From Onchidella celtica (lineage: Eukaryota > Mollusca > Gastropoda > Systellommatophora > Onchidiidae), in contig OZ007567.1 in assembly GCA_963931925.1 (NCBI GenBank), positions 79,472,686 to 79,536,685 on the forward strand: 64,000 nucleotides of DNA, in the 5' to 3' direction. Each line of letters begins with the position of its first letter. Position 1 is the stretch's first letter. The notes beneath the pieces were generated by a model that saw nothing but the letters and a program-made list of their open reading frames with translations, was not told the origin of the DNA and ran no database searches. Below, piece by piece: positions 1 through 10,560 of the stretch. Both the position numbers and the translations under genes were made by a program.

Positions 1-1569
1 GGCGTCTAGTTAGTCTTAGTCCTACCCACTAATCCCAACTCGCTTTATCGGCCTTAACCCAAACCCTGAACCCTACCCCAGCTCTCCACACAAAATCATC
101 TTAAATGGTCGATATCGACCCTTAGTGTTCAAGCGAGACAATATTCAGAGGGTCGATCGGGGTTCGGCTAAGCATCTGGGAGGAGAAAATATTTTAGAAA
201 AAAAAAGTGCCTGTCGCGATTCATATTTACATTTGGAATGGAAGTGATATGTGGGCGACAATTTGGCACTATGTCCGATATGTGCGTATATTTCTTATTT
301 TATCTGTTTATTTATTGCATGGGGGTCGACGGAGGATAAAAATTTTCACAAAGGGGTCGGCACTAACTTAAGTTGGAGAACCCTGCTAGGCCAAGATTCC
401 CAATGGCGCTGGGCATGACACGGACCGCCGATGGCTAGATGCTACTCGCCCGGCGCGCGAAGAAATGTCTACATGACAATCAATCAATCAATCAGTCAAT
501 CAATCAAGCAAGCCATTATTATGAATTGATTTAGTTAATTAATTGATTCAAAACAATGCTCAGTTTAGCCTTTATCCTTTGAGCTTGTTCACCCCGCCCC
601 CCCCCCCCCTCACTAAACACGAATTGATGCTTGTTTTGAAATATACTTTTTTTTTTAAAATGGGGGGGCGGGGGGGGGGGGGGAGCAGGAAATTTTGACC
701 CAGGCCGATACTTGGAGCGTGGAGAGAGTGCTACTGCCAGCAATGGCAAACTACAGTAATAAAAAATAAATGCTTGCAAAAGGATATTTCTGGGGTTATC
801 GTTATTGATTTGTTGTATAACGCATTTCATCATTACGCTGTCACGAAGTGTCAAACGATCAAAGGCAGCTTTGTGGGGCTTTGAACTCCTAAACCGATTC
901 ATTTTCAATATTTAAATTCGGTTAAAGTAATGTAGGCCTGTGGCACACCGTATTTACCAGTGCGTGAATACTAATGGTGGCTCCGTGGAGCTGAATTAGG
1001 AAAGTAACCACACTTCACAGGGGATTTCTCTAGGAACGTTCCGCCGAGATAAATGGTGATATCCTGCAAAGTCCGAAGACAGACATCGTGAGATCAATTC
1101 ATGACATTTAATCGTGCCTGTTCCGCAGGAGTTAAACGTACTGGTATGTGCCCCAGGTTTTTGTTGTTTCTTAGCCTGATCGCTCTTTTCTCACACGAGA
1201 ATGGTTCGCAGATTTAGCAAACTTGAGGTTCCTATCCGATACATGTGCATTGAAATGTCAAGGGTTATTTTCGTTAATCTGAAAGCTGGAAAAATGTGGT
1301 AAACCTACTTATGTTGCACAAGCAGAAACGAAAGCTGTGGTAATTATCTAGAATTCTTTTCGTTTCCTTGCTCAACATCATTTCAACATAAGGCTGGTGA
1401 CATATTGGGTCTATTTGTATTTTGTACACTTCTTTAATCCCATTTGGGAAATTTGCCTTTATGTCATTGCAGCCCAGTTACAATTGGAGCAGGCACGTCG
1501 ACGTCACAGTGCAGCACCGATCGGCGGGTTGTTTTTTGGGAGGGGGGAGATGAGAGGGGGGTGTGGTAT
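1..1569. other. Noncoding stretch, no gene seen
   Basis: I see no supported gene here. The stretch holds a 14-bp perfect palindrome (GGTCGATATCGACC, 107-120), an AATC-type microsatellite near 478-515, and a C-run (about 591-610) followed by a G-run (about 662-683). The only longer open frame (531-908, minus) is encoded largely by these homopolymers, so I do not accept it as a gene. Confidence 0.6.
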
Positions 1570-1860
1570 GGATGAATTTTATTTAGTTTTGCCCGGGCAG
1601 CGGCCTGTTCGGCCTGCTCTTTTCGATTTCCAATTGCCAAGGTATCTTTAACGTGCACAACGTGCACGCGGACCCTCCGAGTTTTTCGTTCTTATCCGAG
1701 AAGACTTATAGGTACTCGATCCTACCTCCCATAGGATCATTGACAGGAAAGTATGAGAAAAATCCCAAAATTCCAACATGCCTGCACCGGGCGGGATTTG
1801 AACCCGGTACCTTCGGCATGAGAGGCGAGCACCTTGACTCTAGACCACCGTGTCCTCGTT
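1570..1860 (-). repeat. tRNA-derived SINE
   Basis: Read on the minus strand, the element starts with a tRNA-like head. An A-box-like TGGTCTAGAGTC (1836-1847) is followed 31 nt later by a B-box GGTTCAAATCCC (1793-1804), the spacing of an internal RNA polymerase III promoter. Then comes a non-tRNA body containing CGTTAAAGATACC and TTGGCAATTGG, and an A/T-rich tail near 1573-1595. A functional tRNA is unlikely because the acceptor ends do not pair and the body continues well beyond the head. SINEs of this layout are common in invertebrates. The exact 3' end is uncertain. Confidence 0.72.
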
Positions 1861-2060
1861 TTGTCTCGGTTTAGAGATGTGAACTGTGAAGTTAAACAGG
1901 ACCGAGCGTATTGGCGAGACTGAAGCAAGACTGTCTTATAAGTTCAGGCGCGTTAAAACTGTCTTGAGTCAAGTGGTTGAAAGAGATACTTGGCGCACTG
2001 AGGCAAAATAGATGTAAAACAGTCTTGACTGAGTGCGTCACGATTGTGCTTGAGATCTTG

Positions 2061-2384
2061 CAGAGAGTATGTATGTATAGAGAGGTTTCACTATTGGCCG
2101 ATTTGCACTGCGAGACACGGGAGGCGCCGCGAAACCATTGTTAACATGGAGCGGAAAGTAGGTCGCTGCGGTAAACAATACCCATTTGTGCATTTCCGCG
2201 GAGCGTAAGAGCTTACAAACGGCTCTAAATAATTTCGATCAGCCCAAAAATATGAACAAACCACAGTAAACAGATATGCACACTATCTTTGGTGAAGTCG
2301 GTCTGTTTCAGTTGTTGTTTACCGCAGCGACCTAGTTTCGCGATTTGGCGGAAGTGAGATCTCTCTGTAATTACATACTCTCTG
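2061..2384. mobile_element. MITE-like inverted-repeat element (324 bp)
   Basis: The two ends are inverted copies over about 31 bp, each starting CAGAGAGTATGTA and ending near TCAC, with a few mismatches. A second inverted pair (GGTCGCTGCGGTAAACAA) lies inside, near 2161 and near 2315-2335. The flanks GATCTTG (2054-2060) and GACCTTG (2385-2391) could be an imperfect 7-bp target duplication. There is no coding capacity. The superfamily is not assigned. Confidence 0.6.
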
Positions 2385-2526
2385 GACCTTGTACATTTAT
2401 TCATTGTAAATCGGAGCTGGGCTGTAGGCTCGGCGTTCTAATTGCACTCTAGGCTGTAGTCTATATTAAGTTAATTTGAGCAATAAAATGAAATGTTTAC
2501 ATAGTCTTTGGGGGGGGGGGGGGGAA

Positions 2527-2735
2527 ATCATACTAAGCCCGGAACGGCACAGTCAGCTGCAGGCAGACAAGAAGTGCACACCATAATTTCTTATACATTG
2601 TATGTATTTCTTTGTAAATCCGGGAAGACCCTATCGTACTAAGCCCAGTCAGATAGAGCCAGCTTCTGCCACTATTTCTTTGGTGTACATTTTGTTGGCA
2701 GCAGCTGGCTGTGTCGTTCCGGGCTTTAGTATGAT
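2527..2735. mobile_element. MITE-like foldback element (209 bp)
   Basis: The ends form an inverted repeat of about 33 bp. The left end reads ATCATACTAAGCCCGGAACG; the complement of the right end reads the same with one extra A and a few changes, and both continue into a CACAG-CAGCTGC block. A third partial copy of the TACTAAGCCC word is near 2637. The element is immediately preceded by a G-homopolymer (2511-2524). No protein is encoded and the family is unknown. Confidence 0.6.
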
Positions 2736-5700
2736 ACTTCCCTAGCGTTGCCTGGAGTTGGAACAATCGTTCTGAGACGTCCAGGATAAATGGGAAATCC
2801 CCAGTGGCCAAATCTTTTGTTCTGATGGGTATCTAAGATATCATCGATTGTTGACCTTCAGAGTTGGGAGTCAGTATCATTTAAAGAAATGAGTTTGTGT
2901 CCCTGTGCCATTTTGGAGGTCTGGCAGTTAGGCCCCGAGGGCACTATGTTAAAATTAACCACCCGTTCAATGCAAGCAATCTTTCCCGTGGCGTGCAGCA
3001 CGGTAAACTCTTTGCCAAGCAAGCAAAAATCTGCGTTTGCACGCCGTGCAGCAGGCGAAACGGGATAGTGTGCGCGGCCCCTCAGACAAAGTTAGGGACC
3101 GTTCCTCGTGAGCATTGCTGCTGCAAATACAAAAGGCAGTAAACAATATGTATGGAATGCGTGGATGCAATGAGCTCAGGTGAAATCCAAGTGCAGTAAA
3201 TGTAGGGGAAGAGGGTGGGATTTTTTTTCTCGGGCGGGGAGGGAGGGGGGGGGGAGGGTCTTTCTATTCACAAACGCTAGTATACAGTTCCGGGTACAAT
3301 AAAGTGCTGGAAGCTTTGGTGCATCGGTATTTATTGCAGCTGTGTGTTTCAACAGTTGCTCTTTTCAAAGTAAGTAAACTTTCACTTCTTACCTGAACTT
3401 GCGATGGAAAATGAATCTGGATCAAGGTGTTAGATGATAACAACATTCAAGAGAAAGCGTCATTTTTTGAAGGAGAAGCTATTTTTATTCTTATCAATGA
3501 ACCAGCCGCAGAAAGTGGTGAAAAATCCCAGGAGCATATAAATTCTGCTCAGTTATAATATCTCCTGTTCTCGACTCGAATGTAGTTGGGCGGCCAGAAG
3601 CTTTGTTTCAGGAAGGTAAACATACTGCGCAACATAGATCTCGAAATAATAAAGTTGGGGGTGACAGTTGAAACGGGAGGCGGTAGTGCACGAGAAATTG
3701 GCAAAGCTTGTGACCTCATAATTGACCGACATTTTCAGTATTTGGAATATAAAGAAAGGGGGCAGGGGCATTTGGGTGTCCTTGACTGTTCTTATTATTT
3801 CTTGTATTTACTGACCTACTCAGGAGTGGAAAGAATAAAGGGCGGTCGACACTACTGAAATATGTCCACCGTTTTGCATCAGATAACGATGGAACAGAGA
3901 CGTTTGTGACGCCCAAAGCTGCGGCAGTGACGTAAATCTGTGATGTGCGTGGAAGACTGCGCAAACTAGGCTATGCCTTGGTCCGGTTTCTCTCTCTCTC
4001 TCTCCCTCTCCTCTCTTTCTCTCATTCTTTCTGTCCCTTTCTTTACGTATTCATGTTTCACTCATTTATCACTCGCTTGGAGCAAGAGTAACCACAAATT
4101 CAAAAATTAATTGGAGGTCTGTACGGAGAAAATGGGTGGAGGACTACCAATCAAACTGGTGAATTCCAAGTGCATTCCGACGGCGCCTCAGTTTTGATTC
4201 TCACCTTGCAACTTGGCAAGGTACCAAGTCTATCTTTACTCCGCACGTGCCCGTCTTGCGGGTCAGGCGGGCTGGCACACAAAGAAGATTCTGCGCATCC
4301 CTCACACAAACCAGGCAGAGAGTCAGCTGGGAGGAAGTTCTGTGTTTGTTTTGATTTAATACGTAGTTTGTTTACATTTTCAATTCAGCCTTGCATGTCG
4401 TACCTGTGACAGCACTTCGAACAAGACTGATATTAACAGCCTGTTTTAATTAATTGCTGTAGGAGAAGGAGTCTGGGCTGATATAGAATCTAGTCTTTCT
4501 GCACGCATAATACTTTTTCGTTCGTGCTGTGTAGGTGTGAGCTAGACATTTTCAAGGCTGATTCTCTTTCGGAAGAGTTTTTCAAGAGAACAAAGGACAA
4601 CAGCATTTTCCGGTGAGCATTGTGAAAATAAAGATTTATAGTGTTACTCATGTTGCTATGATTCTTTTCATTGCATGTAACTTAATGATGAACAAACCCT
4701 TACTATTTCCAGCTATATTTTAAAGTAGAACGTGACTCAGTTATGACCAACTCCTTGAAAACTCAAGCACATACTTGGACTGACATGTCACAACAATCAT
4801 TATTAATCCATAACTGCCATGTCTGCGCCTCCACAGTGTTTTGGTTATAGACTTCATCTCCTGCGTCCACTTCAAGTGTGATAAGTGTTGTTTTTTTAAC
4901 CTGAGGCTCCCATGACCTTTATCTCCGTTGCTCACCCCTTCAGGATACTTAAGTGACCTGGGTAGATAGGGGTGAAGGGAACCTCAGGTCCAGGCGGTGC
5001 CGACGATTGTCTTTGTTCAAATGTCTTTGTTTTCTTCATGCATCTCGAAACTTCTCATTTTATATACTGTAAACTTTTTGGCCACTGCGGTAATTTAAAA
5101 GTGTTAGTTATGTCGTCATGGACAAATGCCATACTCCAGCCTGTTTGCCACGCACTCTGAATTTTGCTGAAAAAAAATAAAAATATATGACCATTCTGGT
5201 GAAATTTCACTTTAATTTCAACAATTGTTTATATGTATCAACGATTTTCATTCTCCTCAATTATGGTTGAATGTTGCTAGGGTGCTTGCCAAGTGGCACG
5301 AGTGTATGAGTCAAACAAATCTCATTCAGAGCAATTCTTTATCACTAATACTAGAACCGAAACTCATAAATTAGTAATACCCATAGAAGTAGGAAGCACT
5401 TCTATGGTAATACCTAACTCTAGCCAAATCTGAGAACTCTGAATTTATGATGGTATGCGCTTGGCTTATGTCGGAACAAGAAATCTGTGAAGTTAGGGTT
5501 GTTATGTCCCAAATTCCAGTGCTGGTGTAAAAGTAACTGGATCGAAGGTCTCATCTTACATTAGTTTACGATATCATTTCCTTGACAGTCTGGAAAGTGG
5601 AAACGTTAACTGCCAGAACTCGAAGAAACTGCATGTATGTCCCTCTCTTTTCAGTCATTACGATCTCGTTAGCATTGTCAGAAGATGTAATGTATCTCCT

Positions 5701-7294
5701 TCCTCTTTTAACTCATTACGATTTCGTTAGCGCTGCCAGGACACGAACCGTCATTGGGAGCCCATATGTGCGATACGCACTGTGTTTTGCAGCCTTCATT
5801 TCTGCAGTGATAATAATGTACGCGATGATTGGTTGGTCCTGTGCTTGAAAGGCATATTTATGACAGTGTTGTTCTTTGTTGTTGTCTTTTGTTTGGGCCT
5901 TGTCGCCGGAGTGTCTGGTCCTCAATCGCAAATTTCATTTTCTGTGAAACAAAAATAATAATATTGTGGAATCATGCAGCACAGCGCTGCAATATCTAAA
6001 ATGTCTTTCCCGTTCGGTTGTGGCAAAAATGTAAGAGTAAAAGTAAGCAGCCGACTGTCGGAGAGACGTTGACGTCGTGAGAAGTACAGGACACTGCTGT
6101 TGCCTTAGTTTCCTGTGAGCTATGTTAAGTTGGTGGTAATATTAGATTAATATCGAGGGTTGACAACCAGAAAATGTCATGTCCAAAACAGTCAAACTGA
6201 GGAGGACGAGTTTGAACTCTGTAACTGTAATGGAAATGCAAATAATTGCAATAATTTCAACGAGGTCACATAAAGAGTTTTATTGGTTTACGAAATAAAG
6301 TCACACACTTTTTGTCTTGGATATCTACAGGCATTTAAAAGCAATGAATAAAATGGACATATCACGTTCTGGTTGATAACCGTCGATATAATTATAATAT
6401 GGGGTGGGGGGGGGGGTGGTCAAAATGCGAAATGGACAAAGTTTGGCTGTGAATTTACACGCCAGCCAGTTGCCTGGGTGATGGTATTTTGGCATGCGCC
6501 AAATTCAAGAGCACGTTCTCTTCATTTCACGAGATGCCAATCGTCAATGCCGGCAGGCGGAGATCACTAATTTATGACAGTGCACCAAGGCCTTGGAAAG
6601 ATGCCAATATCGAAGATCCCATTATCGACTCTGGCAACACAGACCTGAAGGAATTACTCAGAAGCATGCTTCTTACCATTATGATACATGTTTAAACAAC
6701 AACAACAACAGACCACCCTTTCGTAGCCAATCATACACCTGAGATGAATGCGGAAACACACAGTGTGAAGTAAAATACACGAGAACGAAGGAGATGAGTC
6801 AATCAGCATGGGAAAGCCAGGAAAATGAACGTCGTTGCCAATTTCTGGCTCCGGTAGATTGTGAAATATTGCTGGGTGTGTTTGTCATTGCTCTGGTACA
6901 ACGAATTGTTACAGTTACGTGGAATGTTTTCATTCTTGCCCGAAGATCATGACTGTGAAACGCTCCATGAAATACATGTAGATATCCGTTAGTCCGCGTT
7001 GTATTCCGTTCTCATGGGTGAAACGGTCGGCTGTGCGCGGAGTAATTCGTCAGCTATCTCTGCAAAGTGCATGTTTGTTTTTCTTTTATATTCATAGTCA
7101 AAATATGGCAAAAAGAAAAGGTTTTTAATTTTTATGTAGCAAAGTCTCGGTTAAGAAATACTGCAGAAACTATAAGCTTACAATAAAACGCAAAGGAAAA
7201 GGGAAGACAAATCAAAATCTTGCTATATTAACCTTCATCAGGAAAAATGTAATAGGATGGAAAATGTTCAGACAAGTTTTTAGAATATTCATAC

Positions 7295-7357
<63 letters not shown>

Positions 7358-7736
7358 TAAAATGTTATATACTGTCGAAAAGAAGACAAAGAATGCCCAT
7401 AATACGCACATAAATATTTGTCTTCTAGCAGAGAGCTGGAAATAGATTTTTGAAAATACAACGAGACAACGAGACAATTACCTTCTTTTCCCCACCTTTT
7501 CTTTCTTTTTATCTGTTTTGTGTTTTGTTGCATTTTTTTCTTTCCTCCTACCATTGTTAAAAATTAATTGAAACCAACCTGCTGCATTGCTTCACATTGG
7601 CGTGCCTATATGTGGATAGGTTGGGGATCAATTTGCTAGTAGCCTGAATTATGGATGCATATTCATGAATTAAATACCGGTATGCACCGAACTGAACGTT
7701 CTTGAAAGGCAGTCTAATATTAATTAATAACCATGA
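2736..7736. other. Noncoding stretch with simple repeats
   Basis: I see no supported gene. Visible items are a CT-rich microsatellite (3990-4025), a 10-bp-stem hairpin at about 5382-5408, a degenerate direct duplication of about 60 bp at 5640-5750, a G-run near 6400-6417, and a GA dinucleotide array (7296-7355). Open frames here are short and lack recognisable domains. Confidence 0.55.
7296..7355. repeat. (GA)n microsatellite
   Basis: About 60 bp of uninterrupted GA repeats. It creates a spurious Ser-Leu repeat frame on the other strand. Confidence 0.95.
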
Positions 7737-7741
7737 GACAG

Positions 7742-8349
7742 TGTAACAGTTGATGCAAATTTCAGCACGTTATGATGGGGAGAGTCAGATGAACTGATCG
7801 TCTACCCCTTAAAAAACGAAACTGTCTCGAACTGTTGTAGAAATAAATAACAGGATCCGATGAACAATTAATACTAACTTTAATAACTGTAAACACGAGC
7901 TGATATCCACAAGTTACTTACACCTAGCAGGGAAGGCACTATAATATATCTGACCACGACTAGATTTACACCTACGACCTGCATCCCTGGTTTGCACACA
8001 CACTATCCTACTCGCCTGGCCCTCCTTATATATATTCTGTCCAGGAACGTTCAGGAAGCGGCTTTACCGCCCCATAAGCGCGAGACAGACCTAGATCGTT
8101 CGGGACACATACCAGCCACCCAATCGTACACAGACACGTCACAGAATTACATCACTCAAGGTCGACCTAGCGTAATCTCGGACACTGCAGTACATTCTAG
8201 ATTTTCTAGATATTCTACAGTGAAACAAACAAACCACATCAAAGAAAAATACCGGCCTTGCTGGCGAGAGGGGGGAGGAAGGTCGCCGAGTGAGACTCGC
8301 CAAGCGGGGGGTGAGAAAATATCGATCGTTCAACTAGTGGGACGCTACA
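7742..8349 (-). repeat. 3' LTR of the Gmr1-like element
   Basis: A 608-bp direct repeat of 13769-14377. The only difference I find is a run of six versus seven G near its element-5' end. On the minus strand it is the downstream (3') LTR. It carries a TATATATAA promoter-like word at 8026-8034. Confidence 0.95.
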
Positions 8350-8352
8350 CAA

Positions 8353-8360
8353 CTCCCCAA
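8353..8360 (-). promoter_or_regulatory. Candidate polypurine tract
   Basis: Just upstream of the 3' LTR on the minus strand there is a short GGGGAG purine run, three bases from the LTR edge. This is where plus-strand DNA priming should start. The run is short and broken by T residues, so the call rests mainly on position. Confidence 0.35.
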
Positions 8361-9116
8361 TTTAAGTTGAACATTCTTCAACTATCTATATCATAAAGCG
8401 TCTACACTATCATAGAATACTTATCATCTCCAATCTTACAATAGCCATTGCTAATAATGTACTAGGTGTCTTCCCAATATCCTAAGTACAATACAATAAC
8501 CATATTATCTTTATAACACTAATACAATCTCATTACAATATCATTACAGTACCATTACAAAACCATGGTCAACAGTAGACCTACTATTATAAACAGTACA
8601 ATACCACCACTGTGGTGAAACGATGGTCAATGATACTATTAAAAATCATACCATGGTGAAACGATGGCCATCGAGTACAAAATGCTTCGCGCACGAACCA
8701 TAGCACATAAACGTTATGCATAACAATGATTGTCCTAAAAACCAAATGCATAAACTCATAGATACAATGGCAAAAATACCAACACATATCGACCACTGAT
8801 CAGGGTCTAACTTCATCATATCAGATCAAACGAAGCAATACCAATACCGCCTAAGCTCGTAAATTACATCAATGCAACATACAAAATCACTGCTTGCTCG
8901 CAGTTCTCATTTGGGTTACAGTCTTCAAAAATTACATTGTCCCATTGGTGACAAGTAATGAAAACATCAAAATATGACTAATACATAGTGGCTCTCTGCC
9001 GGCCAATAATTCAATACTCATTCAGATATACCGCTGCAGTACAATACATTCAACCCAAAAACTTATCTAATAGGCAAAACTCTGGGTTACAATACATCTC
9101 ACTGAACTTGTACTAT
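8361..9116 (-). other. 3' untranslated part of the retrotransposon
   Basis: About 750 bp between the end of the RNase H region and the 3' LTR. It is AT-rich and repetitive (ATTACAATA- and CCATGGT-like words near 8500-8660). Short frames show no similarity to an envelope protein. Confidence 0.55.
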
Positions 9117-9254
9117 TCAAAACACTCTACTCAGGAAGTCGGCGCCGACATTTTCCTTGCCCTTGACATACCTAATCCTGAATCGATATGACTGTAAAAA
9201 TAGACTCCATCGTAATAGCTTTGGGCTGTCAAATCTGGCAGAATTCAAATACTC
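9117..9254 (-). pseudogene. Frameshifted C-terminal end of RNase H
   Basis: The RT-RNase H frame stops at 9229-9231 shortly after a TDHRSL motif. In the neighbouring frame, starting just before the break, the sequence continues with the conserved end of gypsy RNase H: an LRW motif, then a GADFLSR tail and a TGA stop at 9117-9119. A single extra base at about 9252-9255 explains this. I describe the break only. It may be a real mutation in this copy or an assembly error. Confidence 0.72.
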
Positions 9255-10458
9255 TTAATGACCTATGGTCAGTCTGGAGCACAAACTCCTTACCATACAA
9301 ATACAAAGTAAACTTCTTTACGGCCCAAACGATGGCTAGGCATTCTCGCTCTGAGACTGAATATTTCGTCTCTCGAGGCAATAGCTTACGACTGGCATAT
9401 GCCACAGGATAGAACTTTCCCTCATATTCCTGCATAAGAGCAGCACCCAACCCGCGATCTGATGCATCAGTTGCTAAGACAAATTCTTTTGAAAAATCTG
9501 GCAAACATAAGACGGGTTTGGAAACAATGGCATTCTTCAAAGAAGTGTACGCTTTCTCCTGCACTTCTCCCCACTGAACTACGTTGGGCTGACCCTTTCT
9601 AAGCAAATCAGACAGTGGTGCTGCAATCGCTGCAAAGTTAGGTACAAATTCTTGGTAATATCCCACCAGTCCTAAAAATGCTTTCACTTCCTTTTTAGTG
9701 GTGGGTCTGGGTGCATCCCGCACCTTACACACATTTTCTTCTAACAAGCCAATCATACCCTTTCCCACTGAGTGTCCAACAAAGTCTACTTCAGACGTTC
9801 CAATCAGGCACTTGGATGGTCTTGCAGTTAATCCAGCTTGGTCCATCCTCTGCAGCAATTCCTTGAGAGCCTTCACATGCTCGTCGAATGTCTCTGTATG
9901 GATCAGCAGGTCGTCCACATACGCTGTCACATTGTTCAGTCCCTGGATCAATGGCTTCACGATCCTGTTCAGTGTAGCTCCTGAGTTCATCATCCCGAAG
10001 GGCATCCGGGTGAATTCATAGTGTTCGCCCATGGTGACGAACGCTGTCTTGGGAATGTCTTGTTCCCGGACTCGCACTTGCCAGTATCCCTTGCTCAAGT
10101 CGATCCGAGAGAATATTCTTCCTCTCGACAGACTCTGGAACACTTCCGATGGGGCTGCTGTCGGATGAGGGTCGAACACAGTGATCTTGTTCAGCCTCCT
10201 GTAGTCGATGCAGACTCGGTTGGATCCATCCTTCTTCTTGACCACAACAACCGGTGAAGCATACGCTGATGAGCTCCTGCGTATGATGCCCAACCTTTCC
10301 ATGGTACTGAGCTCCTCCTTTAAGGAGTCGCGCATAGCATAGGGCACCGGATATGGTCGTTGCCGAACAGGTACCTCTGATGTCAGGTCGATGCGATGTT
10401 CGCCTAATTGGCAGCATCCGGGGAGATTGGTGAAGATGCGTTGATACTCCTTCACCAC
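9229..10458 (-). CDS. Reverse transcriptase-RNase H region of pol
   Basis: The open frame has 409 codons counted from the first Met. RT domain: an SPVVVVKKKDGS block (68-79), FSRIDLSKGYWQ with the first catalytic Asp (D120), and the YVDD active site (180-183). An FLGLVGYY connection precedes RNase H with D331, E371 and D397. It copies element RNA into DNA and degrades the RNA strand. The Met is probably not a true start: the same frame is open upstream to a TAG at 10558-10560, directly after the integrase frame, so this is the downstream part of one pol polyprotein. The 3' end is cut by a frameshift near 9254, which removes the last conserved RNase H segment. The order INT then RT is atypical for Ty3/gypsy. 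Confidence 0.92.
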   Translation of the reverse strand: MVKEYQRIFTNLPGCCQLGEHRIDLTSEVPVRQRPYPVPYAMRDSLKEELSTMERLGIIRRSSSAYASPVVVVKKKDGSNRVCIDYRRLNKITVFDPHPTAAPSEVFQSLSRGRIFSRIDLSKGYWQVRVREQDIPKTAFVTMGEHYEFTRMPFGMMNSGATLNRIVKPLIQGLNNVTAYVDDLLIHTETFDEHVKALKELLQRMDQAGLTARPSKCLIGTSEVDFVGHSVGKGMIGLLEENVCKVRDAPRPTTKKEVKAFLGLVGYYQEFVPNFAAIAAPLSDLLRKGQPNVVQWGEVQEKAYTSLKNAIVSKPVLCLPDFSKEFVLATDASDRGLGAALMQEYEGKFYPVAYASRKLLPRETKYSVSERECLAIVWAVKKFTLYLYGKEFVLQTDHRSLRVFEFCQI

Positions 10459-10557
10459 GTCACCGAGTTGTTGACGTTGTTCCGGCGACAGCTGCGTTCC
10501 ATATTGGACATCTTCGGAGCCTTCCTTCTGGTCCCAGCTCCCTAGGTCGGCAAGGTC

Positions 10558-10560
10558 CTA
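10558..10560 (-). promoter_or_regulatory. In-frame amber codon inside pol
   Basis: TAG separates the integrase tail from the RT region. The 33 codons after it remain open in the same frame until the first RT Met at 10458. It could be a readthrough site limiting RT synthesis, or a nonsense mutation. Weak potential 5-bp pairing (GGAGC/GCTCC) lies about 20 nt downstream. I cannot decide from one copy. Confidence 0.6.

Noticed and set aside
1..80. Telomere-like words (TAACCC, ACCCTGAACCCTA)
   Set aside because: Only a few degenerate units; no regular array, so chance or a small decayed stretch.
1785..1860. Functional tRNA gene on the minus strand
   Set aside because: Pol III boxes are present but the acceptor stem does not close and SINE body sequence follows.
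5582..5848. 88-codon hydrophobic plus-strand frame
   Set aside because: Crosses a local tandem duplication, no signal or domain, no splice context.
7289..7477. Ser-Leu repeat frame
   Set aside because: Produced by the GA microsatellite.
7992..8396. Plus-strand open frame in the LTR, repeated at 14019
   Set aside because: It is LTR sequence on the noncoding strand; repetition is due to the LTR pair, not a gene family.
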